IMG/VR virus record: IMGVR_UViG_3300025840_000015
Span: 1-64,000 of that record
DNA from: a virus
DNA length: 64,000 nt
Reading direction: 5' to 3' (one strand)
Below are positions 8,698-18,140 of the stretch, piece after piece. Position numbers and translations under genes: made by a program. The number at the start of each line of letters is the position of its first letter. Position 1 is the stretch's first letter. Under the pieces are notes generated by a model, which was not told the origin of the DNA, searched no databases, and saw nothing but the letters and a program-made list of their open reading frames with translations.

Positions 8698-9129
8698 TTA
8701 ATTAAATCCTGCTTGAAATCTATTCCATTCAATTGCATTCTTAATTTGAAATGTTCTATTTGATACTGTTTTAATTATCTCCTCAAGAAACTTGAGCATA
8801 ATATCATAATATCTGATTTTAAGATCAATTTTATTTAACCTCTCATCGGCATCTAGATGCCTCTGTAGCGCTTCTTTATCTCTGACTTTATATGGAAACG
8901 GTTCTTGGTCATAAACCTCTGCTGGTGCCTTTCCTGAGTAGTAGTTATATCGTTCAAGCTTTACTTTATTGTAAGTTTCTCTTGATTTTTCTCTAAGTAA
9001 AGTTATTGTATTATATAAAGTATAATACTTAGCATGTAACTGTGGTATCTTTAAAGATTCATCATGTAAATTATCAGGATCAATTACAGAATCTTTTTTC
9101 CACATATCCTGAATTTCATCTAGATTCAT
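8698..9129 (-). CDS. uvsY: UvsY recombination mediator
   Basis: 143 residues from the chosen ATG. N-terminus MNLDEIQDMWKKDSVID aligns by eye with T4 UvsY (M-L-x-x-L-Q-x-x-x-KKD-x-x-ID), and the end NRFQAGF matches the family's FEAG-type ending. The YYSG motif in the middle (ERYNYYSGKAP) is also shared. UvsY loads the UvsX recombinase on SSB-coated single strands. Upstream in-frame ATG at 9135 and TTG at 9138 exist, but the alignment with T4 favours 9129. Confidence 0.93.
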   Translation of the reverse strand: MNLDEIQDMWKKDSVIDPDNLHDESLKIPQLHAKYYTLYNTITLLREKSRETYNKVKLERYNYYSGKAPAEVYDQEPFPYKVRDKEALQRHLDADERLNKIDLKIRYYDIMLKFLEEIIKTVSNRTFQIKNAIEWNRFQAGFN

Positions 9130-9146
9130 AATCATCAAATATTTTT

Positions 9147-9662
9147 TTATTGTATTGTATATACAGTATACTTGAAAGTTGCCTGTGCTGTAAAGTATTC
9201 TATGTCAGTTTCTGAAGCATTAAAGTCGAGTGAAGATAATGATACTGGATATAAATCTTGAAATATAACACTTCTTACTGTATTATAGTTACTATTTAAA
9301 ATATAAAGTGTCCCATCACTAAATCCTTCATTTATATCTTGAGATTCATCAGATGTAATTAAATCCTTATATTGTTTTGTTGTTTCTGGAAAACCAAGTC
9401 CTGTTATCCAATTGTGAATTTCCAAATAGTTTTCCATATTCTCATCAACTAAAAATGTTAATGTCAAATCATTATATGTAATTATATCCCCAGGAACATC
9501 AATGTTTTTTAAGTATGTTGCCTGCAATTCAGTCCCAAGACTAATAGCTGGTATTTTTGCAGTATTGCAAAAGAAGGATACTTTTTTATATTTTGATAAT
9601 GTAAATCTAAATCCAACTGGAGATAAAAAATTTCTATTTTCTATTTGATTTGGAAATGTCAT
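9147..9662 (-). CDS. Tail-tube-fold protein in the gp3 position
   Basis: 171 residues. The layout (substrate-like strand FFCNTAKIPAISLG, GDIITYNDLTLTFLVDENMENYLEIHNW, then DLYPVSLSSLDF and a final strand pair) parallels tail-tube protein gp19 segment by segment. It lies right after gp23, where cyanomyoviruses encode gp3, the proximal tail completion protein that stabilises tube and sheath end. I therefore read it as gp3, or another tube-end cap. The tail-tube fold is well supported, the exact T4 number is inferred. Confidence 0.8.
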   Translation of the reverse strand: MTFPNQIENRNFLSPVGFRFTLSKYKKVSFFCNTAKIPAISLGTELQATYLKNIDVPGDIITYNDLTLTFLVDENMENYLEIHNWITGLGFPETTKQYKDLITSDESQDINEGFSDGTLYILNSNYNTVRSVIFQDLYPVSLSSLDFNASETDIEYFTAQATFKYTVYTIQ

Positions 9663-9673
9663 TTTACCTTTCT

Positions 9674-9685
9674 TATTTATTTATT
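9674..9685 (-). promoter_or_regulatory. Overlapping late-type boxes AATAAATA
   Basis: Two AATAAATA boxes overlap on the minus strand between the gp23 terminator and the gp3-position gene, about 12 bp before its ATG. Confidence 0.4.
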
Positions 9686-9704
9686 GGTCATTTTATTTTT
9701 ATAT

Positions 9705-9729
9705 AAAAAAAGAGGGTCTGAAGACCCTC
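9705..9729 (-). terminator. Intrinsic terminator after gp23
   Basis: Minus strand GAGGGTC-TTCA-GACCCTC followed by T7, 30 bp after the gp23 stop. Confidence 0.93.
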
Positions 9730-9758
9730 CATTTTTTATGAGTTGTGAATCTGATGGA

Positions 9759-11174
9759 TCACATGAGGTTCTGAACCTTGACTCTTCTGTAGTATACGTT
9801 CGAGTTGGTTGAGATGTTGTCAGGAGCAACAGATTCGGTTGCACCCTTAGCGAATGGATTAGCGACAACCGCATAGCGGGTCTTAAATCCAATCTTGGGC
9901 TGGAATGTTTGCTCACCAACGGCACGAACCATTTGGAGAGGAACGTATGGGCAATAGAATAGACCTGCATCATAAGGGTTGGTTCCCTTATAACCTACAA
10001 CGTAGAACTGGTTAGCAGCAACGTTTGCAGAATATGGATCGATGTAAACTCTATACTTACCTTGGAGAACACCAGCGAAGGTATTTCCAGTGTCATCAAC
10101 GTTCAAGTTAGCGTTGAGTGCAGGGGTATAATCCAGAACACCTGCCATCGTGAGTGCTGAAGCAACGTCTGCGGAGCAGAGGATCATGTTGCCCTTTCCT
10201 CTACGAGTTTGCTGTGCAATTGCGTTTGCATCGCGCTCGATCTGGAAGATAAGACCCTTGAACTTCTCAACTGACCAACGACCGTTTGAATCAACGTCAA
10301 GGTCAAAAGCACCAGGGGTAGCAGTGTTAACCTGAGCACCAGGAACAGCAACTTTATAGATGGTTCTGATGATTTCTCGGTTGATTTCAGCAAGAATTTC
10401 AGTGCTGAGGATGTTTGCCAACTCAGCTTCTGCATTCAGACCGTGGATTGCTCTGAGGTCTTGTGCAAGTTCTAGCGAATATTCTGCCTTGAGTGCGCGT
10501 GACTTAGCAGTTGCAGTAAGCTTTTCAATCGAGAACGCCATCTCGTTGAAATAGTTGTCTGCAGCATCTCCGAGTGCTTCAGAAGCACCGGTTTCCATAC
10601 CACCGCCAACGTTATACTGGCTATTGCCAGGAGCAGCGTTATTTGCTTGATTTGAAGCATCGAGGATTGAAGGATTGCTTCCACCTTGTGCCGTGGTTCC
10701 AAGACCAACGGTTCCATCGGTGAATCCACCTTCGAGATTGAGTCCCTTGTTCTGACCAGAGAATGCAGAATCGACTTCGTTGTAGAAAGTCTCTGCGCCA
10801 GTCTGGTTGTTGTAACGCGAACGCATTGCAAAGATGAGTCCGGTAGGACCATTCATTGGCTGAACGCCGCAAAGATCATAAGCGATCAGATTAGGCATTG
10901 AACGTCTGATTAGTGAAATCAGAACGGGATCAAAACCTGCAACAGGAGTTCCTGTTGTGTTTGAAGCACTACCACTAAATCCACCAGTTCCGGCAGAGTT
11001 TGTTGGGCTTGCTTCGCTGAGGAATGCTCTTTCCTCACGTAATTCTTTCTCTTGGTTCTCTAGCAGGATAGCAGTTACCGCTCTACGATGTGAATCTTTG
11101 ATTGGATCCATTCCTTGATAATCAAGGATTGGTGACCACTTCTCCTGCAGATATTCTGTATTGTACATCTGCAT
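9759..11174 (-). CDS. gp23: Major capsid protein gp23
   Basis: 471 residues, precursor of the hexameric head shell subunit. The amphipathic N-terminal propeptide (WSPILDYQGMDPIKDSHRR) is followed by LSE|A at residues 52-55, matching the gp21 protease consensus (L/I-x-E|x), so about 54 residues should be removed on maturation. Family landmarks include NLIAYDLCGVQPMNGPTGLIFAMRSRY and, near the end, PKIGFKTRYAVVANPFA. Good Shine-Dalgarno GAGG 9 bp before the ATG. Codons are more GC-rich than in neighbouring structural genes, as expected of a highly expressed gene. Confidence 0.98.
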   Translation of the reverse strand: MQMYNTEYLQEKWSPILDYQGMDPIKDSHRRAVTAILLENQEKELREERAFLSEASPTNSAGTGGFSGSASNTTGTPVAGFDPVLISLIRRSMPNLIAYDLCGVQPMNGPTGLIFAMRSRYNNQTGAETFYNEVDSAFSGQNKGLNLEGGFTDGTVGLGTTAQGGSNPSILDASNQANNAAPGNSQYNVGGGMETGASEALGDAADNYFNEMAFSIEKLTATAKSRALKAEYSLELAQDLRAIHGLNAEAELANILSTEILAEINREIIRTIYKVAVPGAQVNTATPGAFDLDVDSNGRWSVEKFKGLIFQIERDANAIAQQTRRGKGNMILCSADVASALTMAGVLDYTPALNANLNVDDTGNTFAGVLQGKYRVYIDPYSANVAANQFYVVGYKGTNPYDAGLFYCPYVPLQMVRAVGEQTFQPKIGFKTRYAVVANPFAKGATESVAPDNISTNSNVYYRRVKVQNLM

Positions 11175-11223
11175 TTGAGTTAACCTCTTTAAAAAAGTTT
11201 TGTTTGACTTTATGATTTAAAAA

Positions 11224-12345
11224 TCACTTTTTAGCGACTCTACTAAGAGTTTGAAGATAAGCATCCATTACTGAAGTTGCTGGAGTTGAAACTTCTGCTT
11301 CTTCGGTAAGTACTTCTTCATACAGACTCTCAGAGTCATCTCTTTGAGCACTAGTATTTGCTGGGAAATATGATTCTCTCAGAGTAACTAGTTTCTCACG
11401 ATAGCTCTCTTCACTATCAAACTCAACATTTTCGGCAAGAGAAGCGAGTTTGTCTTTTTGTGAGAGTGCAAGACCCTCAGCGACATCTGCAAAAATTACA
11501 TCAGCAACTGACTCTGCTAATCTTCTATTCAGAGCAACATTTCTTTCAATTTGCTCGTTGAGTTTTTCTTCCATTTCATCAAGTTTATCTACCATACTCT
11601 CGATTACATCATATTTATCTTCAGGGATTGTTACATAATGATCTTCAAAAAGACTCTTCATTCCATTTAGGAATGATTCTGTCATTTCAGACTTAAGACC
11701 GTGCTCTACTGCAAGTGCATTTTCTTGAATCCACTCGTCAGCAACATACTCAAGGTATGAATCGACACGATCTACAAGTTCTTCTTTAATCGTTTCTACT
11801 TCTTCGATTAAAGCATTTTGATAATTTTCTTCGAGTTGCTCTTTAATTTCATTTACTTTTGAATTAATTGCAGACTCAAAGATTAAACGTGCTTTTTCTT
11901 GGAACTCTTCAGAAAGATTTTCTCCTTCTAATAGAGCATTAACATCAGATTCAATATCGTATTCTAATACTTCTTCTTCCGTTACTTCTTCAGTTTCAAT
12001 TTCTTCATCAACCAAGTCCTCCTCAACAATCTCCTCTTCGGCAACAACTTCTTCAGAACTCTCAGTTTCTTCCTTTGCAGTTGCCATAGGTTCTGGTGCA
12101 GATGCCTTAGCATTTACAACATCTCTAACTTGAGATAAAGTTGCGCCAGGAGTTTTGAGAGCAGAAGAATCGTCATCGGGACGATAGTTTTCTGGAGTAG
12201 GGCCACCTAGATCTTCCCATGAACCAGTTTGACCTGGAACCATAACTCCAGATGCATTCTGTGCGATATTTTGCATGGGTTCGGCAGGTGCTGCCCCTTT
12301 GGTTACTACGTTTTCCATTTCTTGTAAATTACTACCAACGGACAT
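11224..12345 (-). CDS. gp22: Prohead core scaffolding protein gp22
   Basis: 373 residues, extremely acidic (long E/D runs at about 95-135) with predicted helical coiled-coil segments through residue ~300, as expected of the internal scaffold that shapes the T4-type prohead and is then degraded. Several L-x-E tripeptides are potential gp21 cleavage sites. Lies between protease gp21 and capsid gp23 in the standard order, with its own TATAAATA box upstream that probably also serves gp23. Confidence 0.92.
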   Translation of the reverse strand: MSVGSNLQEMENVVTKGAAPAEPMQNIAQNASGVMVPGQTGSWEDLGGPTPENYRPDDDSSALKTPGATLSQVRDVVNAKASAPEPMATAKEETESSEEVVAEEEIVEEDLVDEEIETEEVTEEEVLEYDIESDVNALLEGENLSEEFQEKARLIFESAINSKVNEIKEQLEENYQNALIEEVETIKEELVDRVDSYLEYVADEWIQENALAVEHGLKSEMTESFLNGMKSLFEDHYVTIPEDKYDVIESMVDKLDEMEEKLNEQIERNVALNRRLAESVADVIFADVAEGLALSQKDKLASLAENVEFDSEESYREKLVTLRESYFPANTSAQRDDSESLYEEVLTEEAEVSTPATSVMDAYLQTLSRVAKK

Positions 12346-12378
12346 TGTTTTTAGATCTTATTTGTTATAATCTATATT

Positions 12379-12386
12379 TATTTATA
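12379..12386 (-). promoter_or_regulatory. T4-type late promoter TATAAATA before gp22/gp23
   Basis: Exact box on the minus strand 34 bp before the gp22 ATG, partly within the short gp21-gp22 gap. Confidence 0.8.
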
Positions 12387-12388
12387 AT

Positions 12389-13039
12389 TTAAAGATTTGA
12401 AAGAAATTCTTGGAATAAATTTAACTTATGTTCTTCCAAAGCTCTCTGTTGAACTAATGTATTAATTCTCTTTTGAGTTTTTTCGGCAAGATGTTCGCGA
12501 AGTTTTCCTCCTTCCCAAACCCATTCTTTACCCTCCATGATTCCTTGAACAAAGGCATCTGGAGCAGAAGGATCGGCAACAATATCAGCAGCAGTTGCTA
12601 ACATAAAGTCTTCACCAACAACTTTACAACCATTGCGATCTTCTTTCAAAGAACCAACACCACGTGAAGAAACACCAAGCATTACACCCTCATCAATAAG
12701 AGAAGATGCAATCTTTCCCATTGGAGTGCTTAGAAGTTGAGCTTTACCTTTAAAATTATTACCTTCTCTAACTAATGAGGTAATTTTATGGGAAACTCTA
12801 TCAAGATTAACTGTTGGACCATCTGGATGTCCGAGTTCACCAAGAGCACGTCCTTTGTTTACAAAATTCTCACAATATCTATTAACTTCTCTAGAAAGAG
12901 TATCTATTGGATACATTCTTCCATTGCGATTTTTAATATCTCCTTGTAAGAAGACTCCTTCAATATAGAGTTTTTTTGAACTTCCTTTACCTTCAGTAAT
13001 AATACTTACTTTAGATACTTCTTCTGTGATTAGTTTCAT
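12389..13039 (-). CDS. gp21: Prohead maturation protease gp21
   Basis: 216 residues. The herpesvirus/T4-type serine protease fold is signalled by GELGHPDGP (catalytic His about 71) and GVSSRGVGS (Ser about 124-125), which lie about as far apart as in T4 gp21. It cleaves capsid, scaffold and core proteins at L/I-x-E sites during head maturation. Sits between the gp67-like core gene and scaffold gp22. Confidence 0.96.
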   Translation of the reverse strand: MKLITEEVSKVSIITEGKGSSKKLYIEGVFLQGDIKNRNGRMYPIDTLSREVNRYCENFVNKGRALGELGHPDGPTVNLDRVSHKITSLVREGNNFKGKAQLLSTPMGKIASSLIDEGVMLGVSSRGVGSLKEDRNGCKVVGEDFMLATAADIVADPSAPDAFVQGIMEGKEWVWEGGKLREHLAEKTQKRINTLVQQRALEEHKLNLFQEFLSNL

Positions 13040-13043
13040 TTTT

Positions 13044-13313
13044 TTAATTTGTGTATGCTACTTTATTCGCAAAGACTGTTGATGCTGTAATTACTCCACC
13101 TCCAGATAATTCACCAAGAACAGTTGCAGTATATTCTTTCTCTACTGTCAATCTTTCTCCAGCAGATAGATGAATTTCAACAGGGGATACACCATTATCA
13201 ATTATTAATTTTACTGCAGCGTTATTGGTATTAATGACCGAAAATACCGATGCATTATCAATAGTAGTGATTGTGGATAAATCAAATGATAAAGATAGTG
13301 GTTTTACCGTCAT
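13044..13313 (-). CDS. Small beta-rich structural-module protein
   Basis: 89 residues, Ser/Thr/Val-rich, consistent with a single beta-sandwich domain. Its ATG overlaps the stop of the gp67-like gene by 4 bp and it precedes gp21, a spot that holds gp68 or a small core/decoration protein in relatives. No similarity to T4 gp68 that I can see, so function unassigned. Confidence 0.75.
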   Translation of the reverse strand: MTVKPLSLSFDLSTITTIDNASVFSVINTNNAAVKLIIDNGVSPVEIHLSAGERLTVEKEYTATVLGELSGGGVITASTVFANKVAYTN

Positions 13314-13465
13314 TCTTCATTCCCTCTATTGAACATTGAATTTGCAACTTCTGGTCTAATCGAGTCAATTCTTTCAACAGATTTTGCAAATAATATTTGC
13401 TTTATACTATCTGAAATTTCAGATGGTGGCGAGTTAGTCGCAATCAAATCTATAAGTTCTTCCAT
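13310..13465 (-). CDS. Prohead core protein gp67-like (short)
   Basis: 51 residues. MEELIDLIATN followed by a helix (FAKSVERIDSIRPEVANSMF) resembles T4 gp67 (MEGLIEAI-x-x-N, later TIDLIKEEK), but the long acidic tail of T4 gp67 is missing. gp67 helps build the prohead core. Location between portal gp20 and protease gp21 is the expected one. A TATAAATA box overlaps the gp20 stop 26 bp upstream. Confidence 0.8.
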   Translation of the reverse strand: MEELIDLIATNSPPSEISDSIKQILFAKSVERIDSIRPEVANSMFNRGNEE

Positions 13466-13490
13466 AAAAATACAATGATTATTATAAATT

Positions 13491-13498
13491 TATTTATA
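13491..13498 (-). promoter_or_regulatory. T4-type late promoter TATAAATA before gp67-gp21
   Basis: Exact box on the minus strand overlapping the last codons of gp20. Confidence 0.75.
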
Positions 13499-15152
13499 TT
13501 TTTCCTCCCTTAGGAGTTTTTGGCTCTGGAACTTCTACAGTAGAATCATCAATTCCTGGTTCCATTGGAACTTGTCCATTTTGACCTTGCTGCATGTCTC
13601 CTTCCATTGGAAGTGGATTTCCATTTTCATCAACAGGAGCATTTGGATCTGGTAGGATTCCTTTTTCAATTTCATCCTCAATTTGAATATCAATCTCTAT
13701 GATTTCAGAGTCAGTTTGACGTAAAATTCTTCTGCGAACATATTCAGTAGAGTAATATTTTCCAATGAAAGGTTCGACAGTAGTTGCTAAAGTTAGTCTA
13801 TTTGTTAGCAATTCTGCTTCTTTTAATTCTGCAAAATGATTGTCATATAAGAAATCATATTGAATATGATCACTCATTACATTCCAATCTTCCAAAGAAA
13901 CAATATTCTTAAGTATTAATTGACTCTTTAAAATATCATTGAACAAATTTGAGAATCTCTTTCTCAATCTACCCACAAATTTTGAGAACATTAATTCATC
14001 ACGAAGAATTTCAGATGATCTTCCCAGGTTAAATCCATCTCCACCACCAGCAATTCTTGTTTCTGGAACTCCTAATGATCTATAGAGTTTCTTTTGGAAA
14101 TATTCAACGTCAGATAGCTCACCAAGATTTTGTCCACCAGGAAGTGTTGTAATCTCGGTTCCTCTACCACCCTCTCTTCTTGGAAGCCAAAAATCTTCAA
14201 GCATACTCATATACTTTTTATCATCACGAATTTCGCCACTACTTGCATCATATACAAGTTTGTTTCTATAGCGAGACATGACTTCTCGCAAGTATTGCTC
14301 AGCCTTTACCTTTGGAAGATTGCCAACATCAATGTAGAAAATACGACGTTCTGGTGCTCTTGACAATCTATAGATGACGAGAGAATCTTCAATCATTCTC
14401 AATTGATTGACAGATTTAATTGCCTTATGCAAATAAGAAAGAATAGTTCCTTTATTCCTATCAACAAGACCTGAAGTGCAGTATGTGATAGAGTCTTTTG
14501 CAATTTTTATATTTTTCTTTGGCGCCGAAAATGCTGTTTGTCCAGAAGGAGTATATACATAATATTCTTCAATCTCAGGAAAATCATATGATTCTCCACT
14601 AGATCTTACATTTATGTTTATAGTTTGATCCGAATTCTTTTTCTTTTCTTGCCTTATATGTTTAATTTTTAGTGGATCAATATATCTTAGTTCTTGAATT
14701 CCTGCAGAGGGATTTTTTTGATCGATAACTTTCAAATAAAATACTCGCCCATCAACATACCAATTCCTAAAAATTTCATGAGATTTTCGATCAAAATCGA
14801 TCATCTCTTTAATATACTTAAATTCAGATCTTATAATTTCTTTAAGTTTATCACTTGCATTTAAGTTAGATAATTCAATTTCAACTGGAGAGTCATAAAG
14901 ATCACTTACAATCGCTTCATTTACAATGCTTTCAATAACATTGTCACATTCTGGATGAAGTGATATTTCTCTATATTTTTTAATTAAATCATGCTCTGTC
15001 TTATATACCCCTTCAATATCTACATATTGTCCGTAAAAACCTGACTGAATATAATAATCAACCCCGTCCTCATCTGACTGAGGAACGGGGGAAACTACAG
15101 AGTTGGGCTTATTATTGTTATCTTCAATCGAAAAACCAAAAAGTTTCGCCAT
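13494..15152 (-). CDS. gp20: Portal protein gp20
   Basis: 552 residues, the dodecameric head vertex channel for DNA packaging and tail joining. Family landmarks: CDNVIESIVNEAIVSD, the FEN-like DFDRKSHEIFRNWYVDG(R) segment, LYRLSRAPERRIFYIDVGNLPK (split), and GGRGTEITTLPGG near 345, a conserved region widely used for cyanophage gp20 diversity surveys. Length is typical. Downstream of tube gp19, 32 bp gap. Confidence 0.98.
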   Translation of the reverse strand: MAKLFGFSIEDNNNKPNSVVSPVPQSDEDGVDYYIQSGFYGQYVDIEGVYKTEHDLIKKYREISLHPECDNVIESIVNEAIVSDLYDSPVEIELSNLNASDKLKEIIRSEFKYIKEMIDFDRKSHEIFRNWYVDGRVFYLKVIDQKNPSAGIQELRYIDPLKIKHIRQEKKKNSDQTININVRSSGESYDFPEIEEYYVYTPSGQTAFSAPKKNIKIAKDSITYCTSGLVDRNKGTILSYLHKAIKSVNQLRMIEDSLVIYRLSRAPERRIFYIDVGNLPKVKAEQYLREVMSRYRNKLVYDASSGEIRDDKKYMSMLEDFWLPRREGGRGTEITTLPGGQNLGELSDVEYFQKKLYRSLGVPETRIAGGGDGFNLGRSSEILRDELMFSKFVGRLRKRFSNLFNDILKSQLILKNIVSLEDWNVMSDHIQYDFLYDNHFAELKEAELLTNRLTLATTVEPFIGKYYSTEYVRRRILRQTDSEIIEIDIQIEDEIEKGILPDPNAPVDENGNPLPMEGDMQQGQNGQVPMEPGIDDSTVEVPEPKTPKGGKI

Positions 15153-15184
15153 TTTATAAACTTAATTTAACTTATCTTATATAT

Positions 15185-15775
15185 TTAGTTGATATTTCTT
15201 CCGCCAGCAGCAGAAGAGTTTCCTTTAATAGCTTCCCACCAGAGAATCTGGAATTCAACTGTAAATTGTTGAATTGTGCTGGTCTCATAATCAAGAGCAA
15301 TTGAACCAACTTGAGATGGGAAAATGTCATAGAAGTGATATGCTCTTAAAGTAGAACCATCACGATCTAGTTGATATACAAATGCATCTGCAGTATATGA
15401 AGATGGATCCGTTTCTCCAGTGCTATCTGAAACTCTATTAATTTTATTCATCCAGTTTTCAAAAGCAGATCTGATTGAAAAATCAGTATCATTCATAATG
15501 GTAACTGTCCAACTATCAAAGGTTCTGTCACCAGCAACCTGTAAAGTTCTTCCTCTAAAAGGAACAGCAATTGGAGCAATATTAGAAGCTGGAAGATTTG
15601 CAGCTTTTACTAAGAATCTCGATTTATCGAGAACTACTGAACTTGCTGGTGCAATTCCTGGGAAAGATAATACGACTTCAAAAAGGTTTGATCTTGCACC
15701 ACCACCGGTTAACCTTGATTTGAAGTCCGTAATTTTTCTTAGTGGTGGTGGATTAAATTGATTTCTTGTTGCCAT
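15185..15775 (-). CDS. gp19: Tail tube protein gp19
   Basis: 196 residues. Shared with T4 gp19: VKAANLPASNIAPIAVPFRGR, VAGDRTFDSWTVTIMNDTDF, FENWMN, and the closing FPSQVGSIALDYE ... FTVEFQILWWE strands. Forms the stacked hexameric rings inside the contractile sheath. Follows sheath gp18 in order. Confidence 0.98.
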   Translation of the reverse strand: MATRNQFNPPPLRKITDFKSRLTGGGARSNLFEVVLSFPGIAPASSVVLDKSRFLVKAANLPASNIAPIAVPFRGRTLQVAGDRTFDSWTVTIMNDTDFSIRSAFENWMNKINRVSDSTGETDPSSYTADAFVYQLDRDGSTLRAYHFYDIFPSQVGSIALDYETSTIQQFTVEFQILWWEAIKGNSSAAGGRNIN

Positions 15776-15794
15776 TGTTTTTTAAACCTCTAAA

Positions 15795-18077
15795 TTAAAA
15801 GTTACCGATTACTTCTTCAAAATCAACACCAGTCTTAGTGGCAATAAAGTTCAGACCAACAAAATTAACTGATCTTGCAGGTTTAATGTAGATATCCGCA
15901 ATAAATTCATTATTATCAATTACTGCAGCAGTATTGTTGGTTTCATCACAAATGACAACATAATCAAAAATACCTCTCTTAGCCTGGACATCACGTAGGA
16001 AAGGTTCAACCGTATTTACAAAGTTTGTTCTTGTCAACTCATCATTAAATTCAAAGAGAGAATCTTTAGCAGCTCTTCCAATTGCCTCTTCTAGATAGAT
16101 AAACAATCTTCTAACATTAATTCTATCGAAAGCAGAAGCTTTTGCATATCCAGTTCTATCACCAAAGAGAACCATTCCAGATCCTGGCGAGAAGATTACT
16201 GGATTAATTCTATTTGTATAAAGTCTATCTCTTTGTGATTTTGTTGGATTATATGCAAGTTTTACAGAATTTAAAATTGCACCTCTATTTGTTCCTGCTG
16301 GTGAATACCATGGGAAATTATTAATGTCATTCCTTGCACAAATTCCAGCAATGTCTCCATTCAATGGAACATATTTAAATCCATTTGTAAATCTATCGAA
16401 CATATACTTATGTCCAGTATCAAATACTGCATAAGTAGAAGAAGTTATTGCAGAATAAAATTCTAAAATATTATTAGTAATATCTTCACTTGAAGATTTA
16501 ACTGATACTTTATCATTTGTATCAGTTAAAGATGCACCTCTATGTGGAGAAATGAATGCAATAGCATCTTTTCTTTGTTCTGCAACTTGAATTAACTTAT
16601 TTGCTAATGCTTGGGCAGATTCTTTACTATAAGCAGTAGATCCCATTAGCAGAAAATCTACATTAATTTCTTCAGTATTTTGGAATAAGTCATATCCAGA
16701 TACTAAATTTGGCAAGTCTGTTTCAAATGGTCCTTTACCATTAGCAGATGTTGTAATTCCAGATTCTCCATTATAATTTTTACCATTTACTAAAGTTAAT
16801 GTTCTTGATCCAAAAGAACCAAATATTAATCCATCTTTAGTTGGTTGATCCCAATTTTGAGTCTCTGGTAATGTTGGATCTCCCTCCTCCAAATAAGAAT
16901 ATGGCATCAACAAAACATTATCAGATGTTGAAGTAATTCCAGAAGGTCCGGACAAACCGTAAATATATGAAGAATTATCTAATAAAAACTTTCTCCAGTA
17001 AGAATCACTACCAACTGAAAATTTTGCGTTAGAAGCTTTAGAAAGATTTAGATTTTTTTCTAAAATTGTTCCAGCATTTCCTGTAATATTGCCAGAAGAA
17101 TCTATCACTACAATGTGAACTTCATCATCCAATGTTCCCCTAGATTCTGCAAATTGAGATGTTCCTGGTCTTGGAGCAATACTATTCCAATTTAAAGTGA
17201 CTTTTTCATTGACATCTATTGTTTGTTGATCAAACCAATCTTCCGTATTTGCAATTTTCCAGTATGAAGGAGTATTTAAATTACTTTCTATTTGCTTACC
17301 TTCAGTAAATTTATATACACCATATGGTGTATATTCTGCAGAACTAATTATATTATTATCCTCATCTACAATATAATTAACTTTAACGGTTAAAACATCA
17401 TAACCTGCTGCTCCTGAACCTGTAGATACTCCGGTAACAGTTCCTCTAAGAAGTACAGTTCCAATGCTAGTTGTAGTGCCAATTCCAGCAATGCTATCAG
17501 ATTCATATTTTTGATATACGATAGATCCTACTGATATGCCACTATCGGCAATACCGCTATTGTCAAGACCTATGCCAAGATCACTACGTGCTACAGAAAC
17601 ATATTGGTCACTTTGTGCATCAATTACTGCAACTTTTATTCCATTTGCCCAGGATCCTGGATTTTTTGCAGAAATGAAAACATTTGCAAGAGGATTTTCA
17701 TTATATCCTAAATTATTATAATCTTCATCACTTTCAATAGTAATTTCAGCATCTAAGTCAACTGCTTCGGAACTAAATCCAATAATACGTGCATTCTTAA
17801 GCTTATCACCACCAGCTCTTACTACATTTAAAGAACCTCCGTATGCCAAATAAGATGAAGCAACTAACCAGTGCTCAAATTGCTTATCATCTTGATATGG
17901 TTCTCCAAAATTGTTTAGTAAATCGTTTTCATTCTCTATTAAAATTGGATAATTTACAGGACCTTTTGCAAAAGGTGCTACAATTGCTCCAATTTTATCT
18001 GAAGATGGAGTTACTCTACCTACAGTTAAATCAATTTCTTTTACTACAATTCCAGGAGATGCTAAATTAAGTGGCAT
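15795..18077 (-). CDS. gp18: Tail sheath protein gp18
   Basis: 760 residues, contractile sheath subunit. N-terminal signature LASPGIVVKEIDLT and GAIVAPFAKGPVNYPILIENE, and a C-terminal half with NTVEPFLRDVQAKRGIFDYVV and IYIKPARSVNFVGLNFIATKTGVDF are classic for T4-type sheaths; a variable surface insertion occupies roughly 130-450. A TATAAATA late box lies 39 bp upstream; tube gp19 follows after 19 bp. Confidence 0.98.
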   Translation of the reverse strand: MPLNLASPGIVVKEIDLTVGRVTPSSDKIGAIVAPFAKGPVNYPILIENENDLLNNFGEPYQDDKQFEHWLVASSYLAYGGSLNVVRAGGDKLKNARIIGFSSEAVDLDAEITIESDEDYNNLGYNENPLANVFISAKNPGSWANGIKVAVIDAQSDQYVSVARSDLGIGLDNSGIADSGISVGSIVYQKYESDSIAGIGTTTSIGTVLLRGTVTGVSTGSGAAGYDVLTVKVNYIVDEDNNIISSAEYTPYGVYKFTEGKQIESNLNTPSYWKIANTEDWFDQQTIDVNEKVTLNWNSIAPRPGTSQFAESRGTLDDEVHIVVIDSSGNITGNAGTILEKNLNLSKASNAKFSVGSDSYWRKFLLDNSSYIYGLSGPSGITSTSDNVLLMPYSYLEEGDPTLPETQNWDQPTKDGLIFGSFGSRTLTLVNGKNYNGESGITTSANGKGPFETDLPNLVSGYDLFQNTEEINVDFLLMGSTAYSKESAQALANKLIQVAEQRKDAIAFISPHRGASLTDTNDKVSVKSSSEDITNNILEFYSAITSSTYAVFDTGHKYMFDRFTNGFKYVPLNGDIAGICARNDINNFPWYSPAGTNRGAILNSVKLAYNPTKSQRDRLYTNRINPVIFSPGSGMVLFGDRTGYAKASAFDRINVRRLFIYLEEAIGRAAKDSLFEFNDELTRTNFVNTVEPFLRDVQAKRGIFDYVVICDETNNTAAVIDNNEFIADIYIKPARSVNFVGLNFIATKTGVDFEEVIGNF

Positions 18078-18115
18078 CTTTTACTCTCCTACAAAAACCA
18101 GAATTAATCTAGAAA

Positions 18116-18123
18116 TATTTATA
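18116..18123 (-). promoter_or_regulatory. T4-type late promoter TATAAATA before gp18
   Basis: Exact box on the minus strand in the gp17-gp18 gap. Confidence 0.8.
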
Positions 18124-18140
18124 AATTCCTCCTTTTTTAA

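Noticed and set aside
10472-10872. Out-of-frame reading frames inside gp23
   Set aside because: GC-rich codon use of the capsid gene leaves open frames; gp23 fully explains the region.
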